64,000 bases of DNA from Timema cristinae (lineage: Eukaryota > Arthropoda > Insecta > Phasmatodea > Timematidae). Position 1 is the stretch's first letter; each line of letters opens with the position of its first letter. The DNA is taken from NCBI GenBank assembly GCA_039000515.1, contig JBCFYV010000001.1:33502061-33566060 (forward strand). Direction: 5' to 3'. This document shows positions 1 through 12,972 of the stretch, one piece after another. The position numbers were made by a program, and so were the translations under genes. Under the pieces are notes generated by a model. That model did no database searches. It was given only the letters and a program-made list of their open reading frames with translations, and was not told the origin of the DNA.

Positions 1-455
1 CCTCCCGAGTCAAAGATTGGTTGACCAGTCAATCTCGTTGGAGTCAAATAACCTGTCAATATAGAATATTCTTGAAAAACGTATTGAAATGTAGTAAGGA
101 AACAACTTTTTAAATATATTAAATACAAGAGTTTATTTGTTATGAATATTGGTGTACAAAGTAATTTTATTTGAATCGATTGTTGATTATTTTACACACA
201 TGAGTAAATACACAATGTTACTCTGGTTGACATGGTGATTTAGCCTATGACTTCATTAAAAGAACGATGGCCAACAACCTGGAATGCTGGAATCAGGAAT
301 GCTGAGCGCCGTGAGATATGAGTGAATGCAATACGCTCGACACACAAGTATTAAGATTAGAAACGCAACCAGGGGCTCTCTTTTATAATAACATTATCGT
401 TACACATGCAGTCCAATTTTCATAGTAAGACCCTTCTTATGTAACAGCTATAAAA

Positions 456-575
456 GGATGGATGGATGGATGGATGGATGGATGGACGGATGGACGATGG
501 ACGAATGGACGGACGGACGGACGGACGGACTGATGGATGAAAGGACGGACGGACGGACGGATGGATGGATGGATT
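456..575. repeat. GGAT/GGAC tetranucleotide array
   Basis: About 120 bases of tandem GGAT and GGAC units with a few interruptions. It creates a spurious Pro/Ser/His-rich open frame on the minus strand. No gene is supported in 1-1881; outside this array and the inverted-repeat element at 948-1348 the sequence is plain AT-rich DNA. Confidence 0.95.
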
Positions 576-947
576 AGAATAAAGTCGTGATTCTACATTT
601 AAAATATACACTAAATATTTGACACAGCTACAGTATTTCATGGGTACCATATTTAGACGATGATGGTGCTAATGAGATATGTGAAGAGCCGATGTAATAA
701 GATTGTGAAGCTCCGAAATGTAACAGCTATTAGTAAACATACAAAAACATGTAAAAAATAGAAGCGATATTAATAATAATAATTGTAAATGTTTTCAGAA
801 GATTAATCTTGGTTATGATTTTCATCACTCACTTAAGAAGAGGTTGAATTTACTAAAACGAGTCACTTAACTGATCTGACTGAAGTTTGAGATGGGAAAT
901 TAATTTGTATAACCTCTATTATTGTAAGGCAGGTTTGTGAATGTTTA

Positions 948-1348
948 AGGTCATTCGACAATAAAAATGTATTGCGCAATTTTAAAACGTGTATAGCTAT
1001 AAGATATAAAATAGTAATTCAATAATTTCAAATAATTTGTTATAAGGGGTCAAACATGCAATTTGATGGTTTTTGCATAAACCATTTTCAAAATAAAGTG
1101 TTTATAATATTATAAATATTTAATTCTGTCTGTACCCCTCGTATGAATGTCTGGTTATATTAAATTTTAGTACGATACATAAATTATTTGACCTTTACAA
1201 TGATAGGCAAAAAAGCATAAATATCAATTATGACCCCTTATAAATTGTGAACTATAATGATTTGAAATCATTGAATTGGTATTTATAACATATTAAACTT
1301 ATACACTTGTTAAAGTTGTGCAATAAAATGTCTACTATCAAATAACCT
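948..1348. mobile_element. Long-inverted-repeat MITE, TA-flanked
   Basis: The two ends are imperfect inverted copies of each other over roughly 130 bases: the left arm starts AGGTCATTCGACA and the right arm, read on the other strand, starts AGGTTATTTGATA. Both arms also carry the block TTATAAGGGGTCA. A TA dinucleotide lies outside each end, as expected for Tc1/mariner-type insertion. There is no coding capacity, so this is a non-autonomous foldback element. The family assignment rests on the TA flanks only. Confidence 0.75.
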
Positions 1349-1881
1349 TAGTGCCTTTTAGCAGAAACAGACAGGATTCATAAAAACAAATAATGAATTT
1401 ATTGATTTTTTTTCTGCTTACTGCTTGAACCTGTTTGTTTCGTTTTCCTTCATCCCATGGCCTATCAAATAATAGATGTAAGTGTATTTCTTTTAGTTAA
1501 GACAATAAAACCAAGTTTAAACAGGTGCCAATAAACAACACTCAGCTTTGTGATTCAACAATGACCTTCACTTTTGTGTTGCCAATTTCTACTGCTACCA
1601 GCTATTTTCTATTGAACATGGTTGTCTATGATCATACAGTTATTATACTTCACATGTTTTGAGTATTTATTACAATTATTACACTAGAAACATTTTAGTT
1701 CAAACTAATTAAGGATTGTTCGAATTGGAGAGAACTCGTACTAAGCGGTATAATACAGAAATACAGTATTTTCACTAATTTTAAATTACAGTTACCTACG
1801 TTTAATTCGTTCTTATCTTAAACTTGTTTTAAAACCTTATCATGATGGAACTCACGTTCATAGCTACCAACCACTAAATTG

Positions 1882-3693
1882 TCAATATAATCTGTGTATA
1901 TTTAACTCCCCCACAAAGAAAGCAAAAGCCACCAAGAGTCCAACTGCCAGAACACTAAACGCTCCAAACAAAGTATCAAGTCGGAAAGGTTTTGCATCAG
2001 GCTGGACGACCAAGGACTCGAAAAACTTGTCCATGTATCTATATCCGAGTCTTCTTATTATATCCTGCTCCCAAAAATCTATAAGGCCTCCCTCATTCAG
2101 CCTAAAAATGGTCTTATCCAACAATGTTTTGTAGGGCGAATCTTTCTGAAGACCCACGCCCACATAGAAATTAATCAGGTTTTGTTTCATCATTTGAAGA
2201 GAATCTAGTGCCTCTTTTGAAAGATGTTCTACTTCTGGCACGAAATGCTTAATCTTCTTTACAAATATGGCGTAGTTTCCTCCTTTTACAAGTGTGTCTC
2301 TTTTTCTTAAATCATTTTCCAAAACAAAGCGTCTCCCTAGGTTGATTATATTGTCATCCTCCGAGTTCATGAAAAAAAGTTCAATCCCAGTATTGGGCTC
2401 CCCCCATTGTAAATTGGAGTCTAAAAAGTCTTCCAAGGTCTCAATAGGTTTTGAGTAAGGAGGGGAAGCCAAGAGAGAAGTGTAACCGGTAGAAAATGCT
2501 GTAGTTATCAAGAGACCAAAGAACGCCCAAGAAACTATTATGGCACGGATTGAGACGTTTTCGGGATATTTGGGTACACAAGAGCTCAGCAGGAGCCGGT
2601 ATGTGTCGAGCAGGTTATCCTCAACTCTACTTCTGATCGGTCCGGAGGGAACAATCCGTGCAAATATCCATAACATGGCGTTAGTTAGAACAATAGACAC
2701 AAACACGACTGACCAGGTTTCTGGTTGTAGAGAGCGGTATAGGTAATGCTCAGAAGTTATAAGGTGAGGTTTGGGGACAAGAAAGGAGAACGACATTTGT
2801 TTCCATGGTGTTGACATAACTAAACTAGCAGTTTGATAAAAATTAACCCATAAAGAACATAGAGCAGCATCCGACCTACGTTTTATTAGGTCGTCAACTA
2901 CTTTCGTCCAGGATCCCCATTTACTGTCCCTTTCAAGGAACGTAATAGGCCATGAGTGGCAAAGAGCACGAATTATTCGAACTTCTATTCCGTCATAACT
3001 TAAGTTGTTTTTTCCATGGACATCATTATAAGTGACAAATGGAGGGCAGTTAAACACAGAAAGTCTGAATCCGTAGAAACGAATGGCTCGATCGACAAGT
3101 GATGTTTTGACAGCATCCATCAAACTACCTCGTACGTGTGTCACCAAGCCAGTTTCATTATTCCAGTTTCCCAATAACTCGTGCTCTTCATAATCAAGGG
3201 CTGAATAGTGGTTTGAGCTCTGGTTTAAGAATTGCACAACGCATAGCACTGATAACTCCAACGGTTCTTCATCATTAATGGAGTCGGTGGGTACCCACTG
3301 ATAATTTTGGAAAAACATAAGCACTTTACTGTAGGGCTGGAAGGGTGACAAAGTTTTTTTAAATTGCCGGAATACATTTCCTAAATTGTCTTTGGTAGCC
3401 ATTACGTTACCATGACAAATAATGTCGGTGATGTTAATTACCTCATTGGCTTCTTCTGAGTTCATTGTTATCAGAGGGCAATGGAAAGCTTTATTTATGC
3501 CTGATGCTATGACTGACTCTGCTAATGAATCTCCCTTCAAAAGTAACTTGATGCACAAACACGGTTGTGGAAATGTTGCCCTAATAATGTCTGAAACCAT
3601 GGTCTTCAATGGCGTTGAGCTATCTTCTGGCAAATGTATCTTTGAAAATGCTAGGTGTAGATAAAAAAACAACTTCAAACAAATGTAATTCAT
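1882..3693 (-). CDS. Ionotropic receptor (IR family), intronless
   Basis: A 603-residue variant ionotropic glutamate receptor of the protostome IR family, which serves as ligand-gated cation channels in chemosensory neurons. Seen in the sequence: a hydrophobic N-terminus (residues 1-17) consistent with a signal peptide; a short extracellular N-terminal region; first ligand-binding lobe at about 232-310, beginning DGIEVRIIRALC; TM1 at about 327-347; pore loop; TM2 at about 384-410, with STGYTSLLASP where classical receptors have the SYTANLAAFLT-type segment; second lobe at about 415-560, including GLQKDSPYKTLLDK; TM3 at about 574-596; a very short cytoplasmic tail. The ligand-binding residues of true glutamate receptors are not obvious, which is typical of divergent, lineage-expanded IRs. 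The start is the first in-frame ATG, directly before the signal peptide. Single-exon structure is common in divergent insect IRs. No second copy is present. It could equally be called an antennal or gustatory divergent IR; the ortholog cannot be named. Confidence 0.92.
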   Translation of the reverse strand: MNYICLKLFFYLHLAFSKIHLPEDSSTPLKTMVSDIIRATFPQPCLCIKLLLKGDSLAESVIASGINKAFHCPLITMNSEEANEVINITDIICHGNVMATKDNLGNVFRQFKKTLSPFQPYSKVLMFFQNYQWVPTDSINDEEPLELSVLCVVQFLNQSSNHYSALDYEEHELLGNWNNETGLVTHVRGSLMDAVKTSLVDRAIRFYGFRLSVFNCPPFVTYNDVHGKNNLSYDGIEVRIIRALCHSWPITFLERDSKWGSWTKVVDDLIKRRSDAALCSLWVNFYQTASLVMSTPWKQMSFSFLVPKPHLITSEHYLYRSLQPETWSVVFVSIVLTNAMLWIFARIVPSGPIRSRVEDNLLDTYRLLLSSCVPKYPENVSIRAIIVSWAFFGLLITTAFSTGYTSLLASPPYSKPIETLEDFLDSNLQWGEPNTGIELFFMNSEDDNIINLGRRFVLENDLRKRDTLVKGGNYAIFVKKIKHFVPEVEHLSKEALDSLQMMKQNLINFYVGVGLQKDSPYKTLLDKTIFRLNEGGLIDFWEQDIIRRLGYRYMDKFFESLVVQPDAKPFRLDTLFGAFSVLAVGLLVAFAFFVGELNIHRLY

Positions 3694-6002
3694 TTTAATT
3701 GATCTTATATTTTACGTTACTATCAATCGAAAATTATTTTTTTCATAAAAATTACATTTTAGATTTAGTTATATCATATCAGAACTAACACATTTTGCTC
3801 ATAATAGTAAATACTTTTCAAACCACCCTTCTTAGAGGAATAAGGAAAATTGAATAGAAAAGAATAGATGCTATCATTTATATACTGCTTTAATAATGTT
3901 TAAAATTTTATAATGGTCTTGTAATATGAATTTATTTTACTATCTGTATTAATTAGAAACTTATAAGCAATATTCTAGTGTTAAGTTTACGGTGTTTAAA
4001 TAATTTCTCAATCAAATCGCATAGCCTCTATACGATATTTGAAAGCTTTCTTTCAAAACAAAATAAAATTACTCTAATAGCTGTAATAAACAATCAATGT
4101 GTTCACAAAAGACCAGAACAAATTATGAATTTGTCATAATGTAACAAATGCAGCTACTACAGTTATACAGCTTTCTTCACAAGTTGTAAAGCCTTTTATA
4201 TTTCCAATCAACTTGCCATTGAATGAGTAGTCAAACTTAAAGAAACATTAAATAGTCCAGTCCATTTTGGTGGTTTACCAATTAGAGGATAGTAAAAGTC
4301 TTAATATAAATCAATAGTCATATTCAATATTTTACTTTATGTCGAGCTTACAATTTGCATATCAAAGGGAACTTTTTGTGTCAATCATCGGTTAAATTCC
4401 CATACAAAAGGACTTCTTGCTTATAACTAAACGCTTGTGGTAACGTCACCAATACATTCAATGAAGCTAACTCAATACTAATATTATCTTGTGTGCTTTA
4501 TAACACTTAAATATCAATAATGATTTCTTGTTTCCAATTACTTTAGGACATGAATACACAATACAGTAACGGTCGTTAGACAAGACCTAAAAGACGTTAA
4601 ACAAACTGTAGTTGATGTAATTATTTTTACCGGTACATATTTATTTTGTACAGGACATTAAAATGAAAAGTGAAATAATTACCAATTTGATCTGTCAAAA
4701 CTTATGTTTAATCAAATTCCCGTCTTATTTTGAAAGAAAAAAAAACTCAATTTGAACATGATAATAATTAAATATCAACTCGCTTAGATGTGGGGAGTCA
4801 ACTGGTAATTAATTTACGTTTCATTTCTGGTTTTGGTTTAGACCCAATTAATAATGAAGTTTTCACACGGCGAGCCATAGAATCTAACCGGATAGTCCAA
4901 ACCTAAAGATTAATATTATATGTTTAATATTTAAAACTATACAATTTAATATATCTTGATCAATAGATTATACAAATACAAAAAAGATTATTTTTTTTAG
5001 AGAGAGAGAAAGTAGGAGCTGACAACCCACGTTAACAAACTAAAGACTGGTGACTTACATAGTAGGGTGGTGTCTTAGCATTAGGCCTAAACTCACAACC
5101 AGTGGCCTACCCAGTATTGTTGGATAAGTTCATTAGTAATTATTGGAAATGCCCTCCCTTCCCATCTTACCAATTTCCCAAGATTGCAAATAGTTTTAAT
5201 AAAACCTTAAAATATAGGTATTAATTATTAAGTAAAGCAATAATAATTATGATACAACTAAAGCTTATTATGTGTGGGATGGAGAAGTTGAATTTTAAAA
5301 CAGGCTACGACTACATATTCAAAATCAACCATTTTATAAACACTAAGAGTTTCCCTAAAATGTTCAATTTGTAAGACTTTTTAAGAATAGTTTCTTCAGG
5401 ACATATTAATTCCCTATCCCTTTCAAAAAATATTCCTGAGTTATATTTCGATAAAACCAATTTTCTTGAGAAATCGCACTGCAGGTCAGTTTGAAAAACT
5501 AAAGCTCTCCCGTGTGGTTTTTGTAACCTACTAACCTTCTTTAGAAATAAATCTAACAATGCGGTGTGCCCGACTACAAAACTAAACCAATATACTTAAA
5601 CTTACCTTAGTAGAAAAAAAAAATTATTTGAAAATAAATATTTCTATTTATTTTTTAAACATAATGTTATTACAATTAATTATCATCAATACACTTTTCA
5701 ATTTAAAAATACTACGCTGTAAAAATATTACTTAATCAATACAAGTTTAAAAAAATTCGAATTAAATAAAATACTTAATATATATATATATATATCTATT
5801 TATCCGGCATACACGATACTTTTAGCTATTGAAGATGAGAAATTGTAAAAGTTAGTAAAATTGACAATTATAAAGTAGGGGTTGGCAATCATGCATCGAT
5901 GTCAAGAATAAAGAAATGGCAGAAGTTAAACTCGAGACTGAGATTGGGTGAAATATAAAATTGGTATTTAAATAGTATTGATCACAACTTATAAGCACGG
6001 AC
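3694..6002. other. Intergenic, no gene seen
   Basis: Lies between the 5' ends of two divergently transcribed genes (the receptor to the left, the Gab-like gene to the right), so both promoters should lie here. I see no recognisable TATA or initiator arrangement that I would defend. There is only AT-rich sequence with short homopolymers and a TA run near 5780-5796. A short open frame at 5311-5559 on the minus strand has no similarity I recognise. Confidence 0.6.
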
Positions 6003-6080
6003 ATGTCTAACAACAATTTAGAAATTGTTCATGCTGGCTGGCTAACCAAATCACCACCATCGAAGCCTATTTGGAGAGCG
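6003..6080 (+). CDS. Gab-like gene, coding exon 1
   Basis: Encodes residues 1-26, the first strand of the PH domain ([16 protein letters not shown]). The donor GTATGA follows codon GCG, phase 0. Intron 1 (6081-8237) contains no gene or recognisable repeat, only AT-rich sequence. Confidence 0.93.
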
Positions 6081-9000
6081 GTATGATTATTTTTCCATTG
6101 TCCTATTTAAAGAATTCAGGATTTAGTAAACACATCAGGGGGGCTTGGACTTTAGACCACTGGTGGCCAATATTTCGCTGAAGAAATCCATTGTGTGACT
6201 CATCTTCCTCATATCAAACTATGGAAAACATTTCATAGTCTGAGAACAAACTTGATTTGCTAATATACTATTATAAGTAAATATTAAGCTATTAGGCTAT
6301 TTAAAACTACTATAAATATATAAAATTCTGCTGTATATTAATCTAAATATAAATAAGTATTATATTATTTATTATTTAGCACGCGTCTTACTACCGTTGG
6401 TTATACGCTGTAAATAAGTAAACAAGATTAAATAGTAATAGCGACTTATTAAGTAATTAGTTGCTGGTAGATTTAGATCATGAACACCAGTGTGTTCAAC
6501 TAACATACCTGACTGAGTTGGGTTGTCAGGACACTTGTTCATATCTAAGCTGGGTACACTGGAAATGGTCTTACCACTAAAGTAAAGTTACGAATCCTTT
6601 ACAATTGAAAACTGTACACACAATTAAAATCTGAGCCCTGATCCTTCAGTAAATGTTCAGAAATAATCTTTCTCAACCCAGAGTTTAAAACTATTCTGAT
6701 AATGGCTCACGAGTATAATACAAATATTGTATTTGTTTCCTTATAATTTATATGTATTTTATTATTATTAATATAAGATTAAGACAGATTTTAATAGTAT
6801 GCCTACTATTTTTTTTTTTTTAAATTGTAATTACAGGTAGGTTAAAACAAAAATCACACAAGAATGTAAATATTTATTAATGCACGGCACAACATTTTGT
6901 GATTTGTGATCCTATTAGGTTCTTGGGATTTTTAATTTACATATGACATGATTTTAAACTTATGCCTATTATTTTGTGAGGTCTTAAATTGCTTATTTTA
7001 TCAATAGTTATGGAAATTTTAATTTATTAGTAGATGAAAGTTTAATTTTGCCAGGTAACTCAAGTAATGTACCTATAAATAATAGCTTGTTTTAAAAAAA
7101 GGATTTCATATAGATATATAGTTCTCTAGGTAAGGTTTTTAAGTTGTTAAAGGATTCTGTTGTAAGATACATAGGTCAGTGTAGGCCTACTTAAGTTTTT
7201 TTATTAGATTAACTCTGATAAAAATTAATTGTAAGATATAGATAGGTCTAAAAGATATTTTGGTTAAAAACAAAACAGTTCCTATGTTCTATTTTATTAT
7301 GAATAGCTTATTACTATCCTTAAGATTTGAGTTATTAAATTCACTTTATAAAGTTATAAAACACTTTTATGAAAATTTTAAGAGTATTGCAATGAATTAC
7401 AGATATGTTTAAGATATACACCTGGCTTACATGTGTGGACATTAATATCTAGTCTCAAATTATAAATTTTTTTAATGTTTTTTTATTCAAATACCCCCAC
7501 AAATTAACTTAATGAAAGGTTCTCCTCGTGTTTTTAAATGGAAGCCATCACGATGTGGCTAACTTAATGTTCAATTATGGTAAGAGTTGTCTTGGGAGAT
7601 CTTTCACGTTATATGAAGTTTTAAGTGAAGGGTATTACATGATCTAGCCAGTCAATCCCGTTAACACTTCTATTTAGTAAGTACTTCATTTGTTTCACAA
7701 GTATTGTTACTTCATTTGTTTATAGTGTATGCAAACTAGATTTTACTTTTAAATCATGATTGACGACGAGTATAACATAACACTAAAATAGGAAAAGTAG
7801 AAAGTACAAAAAAAACTTAAATTTAATACATTTAATGTGAATGAGAAATATTGTAATGCAATATAATTAAATATATCAAAAGTAAACAGTAAATATAGTC
7901 ACAGATAACACTGTTAACAAATAGTACAGATCACAGAGCAACATCTATGCTCTTGAATGCTGATGTTTGGCTCAAGTTGTTATGTTAATTTACCTGATTC
8001 GTGATAACCCACTGTTTTTTTTACAATAAGTGTACCTTACGTGAACGTTAAGTTAAATTTAAGTTGATCGTGTTCCCGGCATTAGGTTTTCAACTTAATT
8101 TCATTTGTTTCCCTTGTAAATAGTGTAGCTCTAATGTGTATAATTAATTTTTATATTAGGTCTGTGTGTATTCATTACAAACCATTCCGACCCTCAAAGA
8201 AATATTTTAACTCACGGGGTTTTATTGTATGTTCTAGCGCTGGCGCCGCAGATGGTTTGTGCTGCGCCACACCGGCGAACTGCCGGGGCAATACTATCTT
8301 GAATATTATACAGATCACAACTGCCGTAAACTGAAGGGCAAGATAGATTTAGACCAATGTAACCAGGTGAGCTGTTTAATTAGTCTAAGTACTTTGTGTT
8401 CTTTTGTCCTTTTCAATATATTTACTAAAGATTTTACATAATAATCACCATTCACTAGATTGCGATTCATGTTTACATAGTAGTCTAAGCTGATTGGATA
8501 GCTAGCGTATCTATGTCTTACTAGCCCCCTGGCTATACACTTATGTACATTATTCTAATGTGTTGGGGATAAGGAAGGTTTAATTTATAGAAAGTGTAAC
8601 TGCATTTGTATGGAGAAAGAGTGGGAAACAATTTAGGAAAAACCACCCTCATTACACTCGACCAAGATTTGAACCTCTATCTCCCTGCCATTGGCAGTTC
8701 AGGCTATTGCGAGAGTGATGCCTTAAACCACGCAGCCACCAAAATGAGCTCATATAATCTAAAAGAAATCAAACTAATAAGAGATATGGACACCATCACT
8801 TTGTTCAGAATATTGATAACTACATCTAAGTTACAGAATTGGCCTGATCAAATATTTATGTATATAGTATTAATTTAACTTCTTTATTTATAATATTAAT
8901 TCAACTTCAATAAGTTCAGCTTAATTAATATTGAGTTTTTATTATTAAATTCAATTCTCAACATGTTCTATATAATAAAACCATTTTTCTACTTTATTTT

Positions 9001-12000
9001 ACATAATGTAACACATTTTTTGTAGGTATAATCTTCCTACCAATTTTACTGGCTTAACAAATCTAATAAGCTATATTTATTACTAATTCACCATAGTAAT
9101 TTTTGACTAAGAATATAACATATTGTATCTAAGCTAACAAACGCTATTTTCTAAATCTTTTCTTCCTTAAATATTATAGGCCTATGTTCCTTATTCAACA
9201 TTATTTATAATTTTTCTAAAATGTTTAATATTGAGTTGTTTAAATCAGGTGGATGCAGGATTGAGGTTTGAAAACAGTAAACAGAAATATCAACATATGT
9301 TTGACGTCAAGACACCCAAGAGGATCTATTATTTGGCCGCAGAGTCTGAGGAAGAAATGAATAAATGGGTGGAATATGTGTGCCATGTTTGTGGACTTAA
9401 AGCCTACAAGGATGAAGAGGAAGGTACCGTTCTTTACAACATTACACTAAATCTTATTTTCCCCACACATTTAATAACATTACATAATCGGATAAATCCA
9501 ACAAACCACAAACACTAGCTTAAAGTGGGAATATTATAGAGGATGTGAAAAAAGGTAAGTGTTTTTCCGTTTTTGTAGCAAAACTTTTTTTTTGTCCAAT
9601 ATAAATAAAATATTGCTCCAGTAGAAACAGAGTTTAATTTTCTTCACATGGTGATATCAACATTTGTTGAATATCTGTCATGAGCATAGCGGCATTAGAT
9701 GAGATTTTTTTTTAATGAAATGAAAGAGTTGTCATTAAATTCCAGGACGCCCTTGACAGATATTCAAGACATATTTAGGTCACCATGTGAAGGAAATTAA
9801 ACTTAATGTTTCTATTGTTGAATTATTTGATTTATTTTGACCAAAAAATGTTTTGCTAAAGGTATTAAACTACTAAGAGCTTATTGTGTAAATATGAATA
9901 GACCTAGTTTAATAACATCTATATTCCAAAACTATACAAGAAGTGGATAACCATTTAACGGTTGTAGGTTACAATTTTAGGTGGTATAGCTTCTTGGACA
10001 GTGTTGGTGTCAAATTACCATTTAAGAGGTACCTAATTAGAAGAAAATTTTCATGTTGAACAGTTTTAAAACTTGGAAATAAATAAAATTCACATACCTT
10101 CATATAATGGTTGAGCCCAATTTTTTTTTTTAATATAGGTTTACCTTTTAATACACCAGTTATTTGGCTCGATCCATGGGTGACAAGGGTGACCTAGAAG
10201 TGTACCAGCATTAGCATTGAGAGGGGAGGGTAAAAGTACAGGGATAAGTCACATGTGTAAAAATATCCCCATGGCATCCAGCCGAGTTTTCAACCTTGAC
10301 CTAATCATTAGCGAAAACTCTAGTCTCTTGCATGCATGACTCCTTGGATTGCTTCTTTATATTTCAGGGTTGATATACACATGAAAAAATTGAGGTATTT
10401 TGCATAATAATAATATTAAGTCAGGGAAATGTTAAAAGATTACTGGGATTTCAGATATGTTTGCGATGATTTGAAAAGTAATACTCACTAGTCAATACAT
10501 GTTGTTATATTTGAAATAAGGTACATTGAAAGTGGATAGAAACATATATCAGGGAATGAACACAAATGGTCTTCACAATAAAAAATAAGAACACAGTTTT
10601 ACAATTTACATTGCTGTCATTGGACAAAGAGATAATGGCTACCTCATGAAGAAATTAGATTGTTACTGCCCAATCCCTTGACCTAGGTTTAATTCTAACA
10701 GAATCCATGATGATCTAGTGTGAAACTCACAACACAACTTCCTAAAAGTGTGTGTGTGTGTGTGTGCGTGCACCTAACCATGCTGTTCCCATATGGGTTA
10801 AGCAAGATCCTATGCATATAACTATTTATTGAGCTATTTGTCAGGGTCATTGTTGTTGCTATCAAAACAGTTGCTATTAATTCATCGTCTTTGTGTTCTT
10901 GTGAGGAGGCCAATGTATTTAGCAATGCAGTAGTTGCATTTTAACTGGTATATAAGATTTTCTGTGGAGCAGTCATAGTGGCCTTTTGTGGGATATTCTA
11001 TTTGTGAGAGAGTGCTGTTGAATAAAAGAGAAGGTTGGTGAATTTTGCATGTACTGCATATCGGTTTGTTGCAAGGGTAGGATGGCCTGATGTTTGTTGT
11101 TTGTGGCTGGGTCGGGCAGTTCAGGGTGAACCAGAATGTTGTGGAGATTGGGCAGGGAGGAGTGGGGCGTTTTAGTGAGATTCTTGTAGCATTGCTGGGA
11201 AGATTTTGTGTGAGAGGTCATGAGGTTAGGTTGTTGTAGCTGGTGTTCAGGATAAATCTGATAGTCTTTCATAATACTGGGTGTTGAGCGGTATGTCATT
11301 AGAAAGTTTCTTGTAGGCTCTTGATTAAATAGGGCTCTGTTTATTTGTAATAGTGTGCGAAGCTTTGAAAAATCGAAGGTCAAATCTCCTTTGGCTTCAA
11401 CTTCGACATCTACAACAACCTCCGCATATTCGAAAACATTTTAAATAAGGATAACAGTTAGAAATTATCAGTGACAGTTTTACAAGTGCATTTTGTCACA
11501 GAAGTTATTCATAGCTTCTTCATATTTTCTTTATTATTCAAAATGGCTGATACGCAAAGTGGGAAATGAAAACAGAATTTAATTTACAATTATTATCAGG
11601 GAAATGCAAATAAATAAAACCTGCATACATAAAGTTTGCAAAATAATTTTATCAGCTCGACATTGTAAGTACATATTAAAACTTTATTGATAATTTACTA
11701 AGTTTATCAGGAAGCCTATGTGAATTAATTATTAATATAGGCCTTTGACTTTTCTTCACAAATTTCTAGCTTCGCATTTAAAAAGTTGCCTTCGCACACC
11801 CCTATTTATTTGACTGTTGACTATGTGTTTAGGGTATCCTTGGACTCTGTAAGCCTTGAAAAGTTGTTGACATTGCTTGTTAAGGTCTTCTTCCTCAGAA
11901 CATAGGTTTGACTCGGATAGCTAAGCTATAGGGTAAATTGCGTTTTACATTAAGAAGATGGTTGCTTTGGAAATGGAGGTACTGTTGATGTTTGGTTTCT

Positions 12001-12936
12001 TTGGTGTGGACTGTGGTTTTTAGGTTTCCATTGTGAAGGTTTAGTTCCTGATGCAAAAATATGGCATGGTGTGGTGAAATGTTCCAGGTGAATCTGAGGG
12101 TGCTATGGTTATTTAACCTATTAGTATCAGAATCTGTCCAAATTATGAGAGATGTCATTAAATCTCATCCAGCAGAGCAGTTTTAAGGGTTCAGATAGTG
12201 AAAAGTTGGTGTCTGGTTTGCCTATGAAGAGGTTAGTGTAGAAGGAAGTCATAGGTGTACCCGTTGCCGTCCCTTGGATTTGGAGATGATGTTTGTCCAG
12301 GAAGCGGAATTGGTTCTTTCCAAGTATGAAGTGGGTGGATTCCAAGGAGTTGGATGGCTTGTAATTGGACTGTCGGCTGTCCAGAAAATGTTCCATTGCA
12401 GAAAGTCCTTGTGTGTGGTGTATGTTGGTGTAAAGTGAATTGACATCTATGGTGGCCAAGAACACATCATTGTGGATCTTGTTTTTAATATCTTGTGAGC
12501 GGTTGAGAAAGTGATTTGTGTCCTTAATGTGTGAGGGAAGCTGTTAGTTGTTGTTGATGAGAGTCGACCAGCACTGAAATGCGTTTATTGGGGACCCCAC
12601 AACAAGCGACATTGGGGCGTTGGAGGATTTTACTTTTAGTTAATTTTGAGCAGTAGATAAAGAGTGCGTATGAATGGATTAGTGTGTGTGAGGAGCTCTA
12701 GTGATTTGGTAGAGGGGCCCTGATGTGGTCCATATACTTGTAAAAAAATTCTTGACAAGATTGTTGCATTCTCTTGTAGGTTCTTGGTCGAGCTTTTAAT
12801 ATTTTCATTAGCAAGTTGCCATGCTTCTGTGAAATAGGTAAATTTGTGTAGGATCACCATGGTGGATCCTTTGTCAGCAGGGAGGATCATGATTTATTAA
12901 TTGTTTTTAAGCCTTATAGAGCCTCTCTCTCATCGA

Positions 12937-12972
<36 letters not shown>

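Noticed and set aside
420..650. Open frame rich in Pro-Ser-His on the minus strand
   Set aside because: It is the translation of the GGAT/GGAC repeat, with no other coding character.
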